Part shown: piece after piece, positions 60,437 through 64,000 of the stretch
Layout of the letters: each line of letters begins with the position of its first letter
Position numbering within the stretch: position 1 is the stretch's first letter
Assembly: GCA_963787205.1 (NCBI GenBank)
Contig: CAWBCD010000031.1
Span: 1-64,000 of the forward strand
DNA from: DATFNI01 sp963787205
GTDB lineage: Bacteria; Bacteroidota; Rhodothermia; Balneolales; DATFMH01
Length of the DNA stretch: 64,000 nucleotides
Reading direction: 5' to 3'
The notes under the pieces: model-generated
What the model saw: only the letters and a program-made list of their open reading frames with translations
What the model was told of the DNA's origin: nothing
Database searches by the model: none
Program-made: the position numbers and the translations under genes

Positions 60437-60809
60437 CAGGTATCAGTAAACAGTCTCAGTAACAAAGCTGGTCCGGGCGTCCTCGCCTGGACGACAAGCA
60501 GACTAATCCAATATTTTATGCATAAAACAAAGATTTTTCGGACCTCATAGAGAGTTTAACTTTTATATCTGCCGATTATTTCTGTTTATTGTTAACTGTT
60601 TATTGGTCACTGATAATTTTCTCTTGTAGAAGCGCTTTCATATTTGTAATATCTACGATTATATAAGCTTGAGGTTATACTAAAAACTAACAGGCTATTT
60701 GCTCTTAGGACCTTATGATGGTGTGTTGCTAAAGTTAATAGTTTGTAGTGTGAGTGTCGTTTTACTCAGTATTTTAAAAAGTTGTAGGTTTATCAATCGA
60801 GGGTGAATT
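60437..60809. other. Intergenic region after the sulfur operon with one hairpin
   Basis: No gene. GTCCGGGCG (60471-60479) and CGCCTGGAC (60484-60492) form a nine-pair stem (one G-U) with a TCCT loop, possibly an operon-end hairpin although no T-run follows. Low-complexity pieces such as GTTTATTGTTAACTGTTTA appear near 60585. GAGGG upstream of 60810 is the ribosome site of the GH3 gene. Confidence 0.45.
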
Positions 60810-63365
60810 ATGGCAAATAGATGGTCTGGAATTTTCTGCGCGTTCCTTGTTTTATTGTTGACAATAAGTGTAGGATGTAACCGCTCAAAGCTGGCTCCCA
60901 ACGACAAACCGGGTGAACCGTTAAATCCGAAAGTCTCAAAAAAGCTGAATGATTATTTGATTTCCCGTCTGAGCATGGAGCAGAAAATAGATCTGCTTGG
61001 CGGCACGGGATTCGGTACAAAATATATCAGTAAGTACGAGATCCCGCCGGTCTATATGTCCGATGGTCCGCTGGGTGTTCGATGGGGACGATCCACGGCA
61101 TTTCCGTCCGGCATCGCCATGGCTTCAACATGGGACACCGCCCTGGTCGGGAAGGTAGGAGAGGGTATTGGTCGTGAGGTTCGCGGCAAGGCCCGCAATA
61201 TCATTCTTGGTCCCAATGTGAACATTGCACGTAATCCTTTGAATGGCAGAACGTTCGAGGCTTTCGGTGAGGATCCTCTGTTGACTTCCGACATGGCTGT
61301 CAGTTATATAAAAGGTGTTCAGAGAGAAGGTGTTGCGGCTACAGTAAAACACTTCGTAGCCAATAACCAGGAATTCCACAGGGGGTATGTGGATGATAAA
61401 ATCGATGAACGGACACTTCGCGAGATCTATTTCCCGGCATTCAAAGCCGCTGTTCAAAAGGCCCATGTCCTTGCCGTGATGGCAGCCTACAATAAGCTGA
61501 ACGGCGAGTTTTGCAGCGCCAACAACTGGCTGTTGAATACCGTCTTGAAAAAAGAATGGGGATTTGACGGAGTCGTCATGTCGGATTGGGGCGCCGTGCA
61601 TAGTACATTTCCAACAGTGAACAATGGACTCGACCTGGAAATGCCCTATGGTACCTATCTGAACACACATACTCTAATGCCTGCTGTGAAAGATGGTCGT
61701 GTATCTGATTCAACAATTAACGACAAGGTACGACGGATACTGCGCGTGAGTCATCAACTCGGAATATTGATGCATCAGACACGGCCCGAAATCCCGGTTG
61801 ACAGTTTGATTAACAGCACTCAGACGCAACGTGTAGCGCTGCAAACGGCACGCGAAGCCATTGTTCTTCTGAAAAACGAGAATAACACTCTGCCCCTGAA
61901 TACAGGCAAAATTAAGAGCATTGCTGTCATAGGGCCAAATGCCGCAGAAGCTCGTGCCGTTGGTGGGGGGAGTGCAGAAACCCATCCAATCTTTACCGTG
62001 AGTCCGCTTCAGGCTTTGCAAAGCAGGCTCAAAGGGAAGGTATCCGTTCAATATGCTCCAGGTGTCCTGTTCGATTACTTGCAGCCAGTCGACTCGGCAT
62101 ATTTCTTTCAGCCCGATGGACAGAAATCCGGTTTGCGTACCGAATATTTCAACAACAAGAATTTCAGCGGAGACCCGGTTGTGCGGACCTCCGGTCAGGT
62201 TGATTTTCGCCAGGGATCAGGTGAACAAACCCCCATAACACAATACGAAGGATTTACCGATGGATTTTCTGTTCGCTGGACGGGAAAGATACTGGCACCT
62301 GTTGCCGGTGAATACGAGTTTGCTGTGCGTTCTGGTGGACGCACTCAAGCCTATCTAAATGACAAGGAAATTCCGACACGGGGCCGGTTTGGCGGTTCGT
62401 ATAAAGTACACCTGGAAGGCGGAAAGAAATATGACCTGCAAATCGATTATGTAGGTGATGGTTATAACTCCGGTGACGGCAATGGGCTCAGCATTCAGCT
62501 TGATTGGAAACGTCCATACACGGCATCCATCGACAATGCGGTGCAGGCGGCGAAACAAAATGATGTAGCGATTATTTTTGCAGGAACTTCGGATCACTAT
62601 GAATCAGAGGGCAGGGACCGGAAGTCCCTTGAATTGCCGGCCAACCAGGATGAACTTATCAGCAAAGTGGTACAGGCAAACCCAAATACCATCGTCGTAC
62701 TTACAACCGGTGCCCCCGTATTGGTGGATAAATGGGTGGATCAGGTGCCCGCACTGCTTGAAACCTGGTTTGACGGGGACGACATCGGAAACGCGATAGC
62801 GGATGTACTCCTCGGAGATTACAATCCATCCGGGAAGTTGCCTATTACGTTTCCCAAGCGGTGGGAAGATGAGGATCCCTCGGTTCAAAACTATATCAAG
62901 CAGGATTCGGTGTCAGATTATTCGGATGGCATCTTTGTGGGGTATCGTCATTTCGACAAAGAAAAGATCGCTCCACAATTCCCGTTCGGATATGGACTTT
63001 CATATACCACGTTTACATATAAAAATTTGAAAGTGGATGGCCAGCTGAGTAGTAATGATCCGGTGGTAAATGTCTCATTTGACATAGCGAATACAGGAAG
63101 TCGTTCCGGGGCTGAAGTGGCGCAGGTGTATGTGCAGGAAGTGAATCCTCGTCTGCCACGACCGGTCAAAGAATTAAAGGGATTCGCCAGGGTACAGGTC
63201 GACCCGGGAAAAACACAGACGGTTCATCTGGCATTGAACAGAGATGCCTTTGCCTATTTCGACCCGGACCAGGAGAAGTGGGTTGTTGATCCGGGGATGT
63301 TCAATATCCTGGTTGGCAGTTCATCTCGGGATATTCAGTTACAGGGTAGTGTCGATTTGAAATAA
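60810..63365 (+). CDS. GH3 beta-glucosidase-like lipoprotein with PA14 insertion
   Basis: 851 residues. Lipoprotein signal ends LLTISVGC (Cys about 23). GH3 N-terminal barrel (about 45-330) with ISDGPLGV-like MSDGPLGVRWG, VKHFVANNQE and the nucleophile Asp259 in VVMSDWGAVHS. The GH3 C-terminal domain begins AREAIVLLKNENNTLPL. A PA14 module is inserted at about 420-565 (GLRTEYFNNKNFSG, AGEYEFAVRSGGRTQAYLND). The C-terminal fibronectin-like domain starts near 715 with FPFGYGLSYTTFTYKNL. It should release terminal beta-glucosyl or related sugars in the periplasm or at the outer membrane. It is followed 19 bp later by an acyltransferase-like membrane protein, suggesting an operon. The exact sugar is unknown. 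Confidence 0.93.
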   Translation: MANRWSGIFCAFLVLLLTISVGCNRSKLAPNDKPGEPLNPKVSKKLNDYLISRLSMEQKIDLLGGTGFGTKYISKYEIPPVYMSDGPLGVRWGRSTAFPSGIAMASTWDTALVGKVGEGIGREVRGKARNIILGPNVNIARNPLNGRTFEAFGEDPLLTSDMAVSYIKGVQREGVAATVKHFVANNQEFHRGYVDDKIDERTLREIYFPAFKAAVQKAHVLAVMAAYNKLNGEFCSANNWLLNTVLKKEWGFDGVVMSDWGAVHSTFPTVNNGLDLEMPYGTYLNTHTLMPAVKDGRVSDSTINDKVRRILRVSHQLGILMHQTRPEIPVDSLINSTQTQRVALQTAREAIVLLKNENNTLPLNTGKIKSIAVIGPNAAEARAVGGGSAETHPIFTVSPLQALQSRLKGKVSVQYAPGVLFDYLQPVDSAYFFQPDGQKSGLRTEYFNNKNFSGDPVVRTSGQVDFRQGSGEQTPITQYEGFTDGFSVRWTGKILAPVAGEYEFAVRSGGRTQAYLNDKEIPTRGRFGGSYKVHLEGGKKYDLQIDYVGDGYNSGDGNGLSIQLDWKRPYTASIDNAVQAAKQNDVAIIFAGTSDHYESEGRDRKSLELPANQDELISKVVQANPNTIVVLTTGAPVLVDKWVDQVPALLETWFDGDDIGNAIADVLLGDYNPSGKLPITFPKRWEDEDPSVQNYIKQDSVSDYSDGIFVGYRHFDKEKIAPQFPFGYGLSYTTFTYKNLKVDGQLSSNDPVVNVSFDIANTGSRSGAEVAQVYVQEVNPRLPRPVKELKGFARVQVDPGKTQTVHLALNRDAFAYFDPDQEKWVVDPGMFNILVGSSSRDIQLQGSVDLK

Positions 63366-63384
63366 CAAATGATGAGGGATATCT

Positions 63385-64000
63385 ATGAATACGACAAGTG
63401 AAGATGCAGCGGCAGTGAAAACGGCAGAGCAAAAATCCGCCACGCTGGGAAAATCAGAACGACTGGGATCCATTGACGCCCTCAGGGGATTTGATATGTT
63501 TTGGATAGCAGGTGGAGAGGGAATCATTCATACGCTCGCCAGCCTGACCGGTTGGCCATTTTTCCTTTGGTGCTCTTATGAATTGACGCACTCCATCTGG
63601 AACGGTGTCACTTTTTATGACATGATATTCCCGCTGTTCCTGTTCCTGGCCGGTACAACAGTACCCCTCTCATTTAAAAAACGGTTGGCAAGAGGACAGA
63701 CAAACAAGGATCTGTATAAACATGTTATATCCCGTGTCATCATTCTGATTGCCCTGGGATTGGTTTACAATGGCTTTTTCCAGTTTAACTGGGCACACAT
63801 GCGCTATGCCAGTGTATTGGCGCGGATCGGTTTGGGGTGGGGCTTCGCTGCTCTCATTTATATGAACACCGACTCCTGGAAGACGCGCATGGCATGGTTT
63901 TGGGGAATCCTGATCGGTTATTGGTTGATACTGTTGCTCGTGCCGGTGCCTGGTGTCGGAGCGTATGTGCTGACCAAAGGCGGGTGGCTGGGCAGCTACA
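63385..64000 (+). CDS. DUF5009 / heparan-alpha-glucosaminide acetyltransferase-like membrane protein (partial, right edge)
   Basis: 205 codons are visible and the C-terminus lies outside the window. A polar tail of about 30 residues leads to RLGSIDALRGFDMFWIAGGEG, the signature start of the DUF5009/HGSNAT-like family, then hydrophobic segments with YDMIFPLFLFLAGTTVPLSF and RYASVLARIGLGWGFAAL. These proteins are thought to move acyl groups across the membrane to sugars. The ATG follows GAGGGAT. Co-orientation with the GH3 gene at 19 bp fits a glycan-use operon continuing to the right. Confidence 0.88.
   Translation, partial: MNTTSEDAAAVKTAEQKSATLGKSERLGSIDALRGFDMFWIAGGEGIIHTLASLTGWPFFLWCSYELTHSIWNGVTFYDMIFPLFLFLAGTTVPLSFKKRLARGQTNKDLYKHVISRVIILIALGLVYNGFFQFNWAHMRYASVLARIGLGWGFAALIYMNTDSWKTRMAWFWGILIGYWLILLLVPVPGVGAYVLTKGGWLGSY

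Overview
The window looks like chromosome from a Gram-negative member of the Bacteroidota/Balneolota/Rhodothermota assemblage. The evidence is a complete division and cell-wall (dcw) cluster in the usual order for that group, a SusC/SusD outer-membrane pair, several FG-GAP/ASPIC-UnbV lipoproteins, a fused aspartokinase-homoserine dehydrogenase, and meso-diaminopimelate-type MurE. The placement below phylum level is inference. No tRNA, rRNA, CRISPR array, integrase or transposase was recognised.

Layout. (1) 1-12551, minus strand: mraZ-rsmH-ftsL-ftsI-murE-mraY-murD-ftsW-murG-murC-ftsQ(partial), mostly with 1-8 bp overlaps. A promoter carrying three GTGG boxes spaced exactly 10 bp (MraZ operator) drives it. 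The only large gap, between ftsW and murG, holds a palindromic dispersed repeat with a second copy at 13012-13170. (2) 13213-18508, minus: a methionine/threonine-branch operon metY-metX-thrA(AK-HSD) behind a SAM-I riboswitch with its own intrinsic terminator. (3) 18638-22184, minus: pdxJ-era and a secreted GH13 amylase. metF diverges on the plus strand. (4) 23325-49612, plus: a long AT-rich upstream region, then susC-susD, three very large paralogous FG-GAP/ASPIC lipoproteins with a small lipoprotein between them, an AhpD-like protein, a TPR/FG-GAP/ASPIC lipoprotein, a membrane-anchored FG-GAP/ASPIC protein translationally coupled to an RnfD/UnbU-like membrane protein, and a GH127 glycosidase. 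This reads as a surface uptake/display locus with an UnbV-UnbU pair. (5) 49630-53055, minus: Mpo1-like membrane protein, an asparagine-synthase-like enzyme without the N-terminal Cys, and an apparently 5'-truncated beta-propeller protein. (6) 53317-60436, plus: a sulfur region with a triple-rhodanese YnjE-like protein, a small Cys-rich protein, two tandem leader peptides full of Cys codons, each followed by an intrinsic terminator, and then sulfite reductase-cobA-cysH-siroheme dehydrogenase. (7) 60810-end: a GH3/PA14 beta-glucosidase and a partial DUF5009/HGSNAT-like acyltransferase.

The standout is the sulfite reductase leader (55831-56376). Two short ORFs encode CCCMCC and CCCFCMACCAC runs. 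Each is followed by a 13-bp GC-capped terminator, and in the second module an 11-bp segment just after the Cys codons can pair with the entire GC part of the terminator 5' arm. This fits a tandem cysteine-responsive transcription attenuator for the sulfur assimilation operon. The methionine branch, by contrast, is controlled by SAM, so two different RNA mechanisms appear to control sulfur amino-acid supply in one window.
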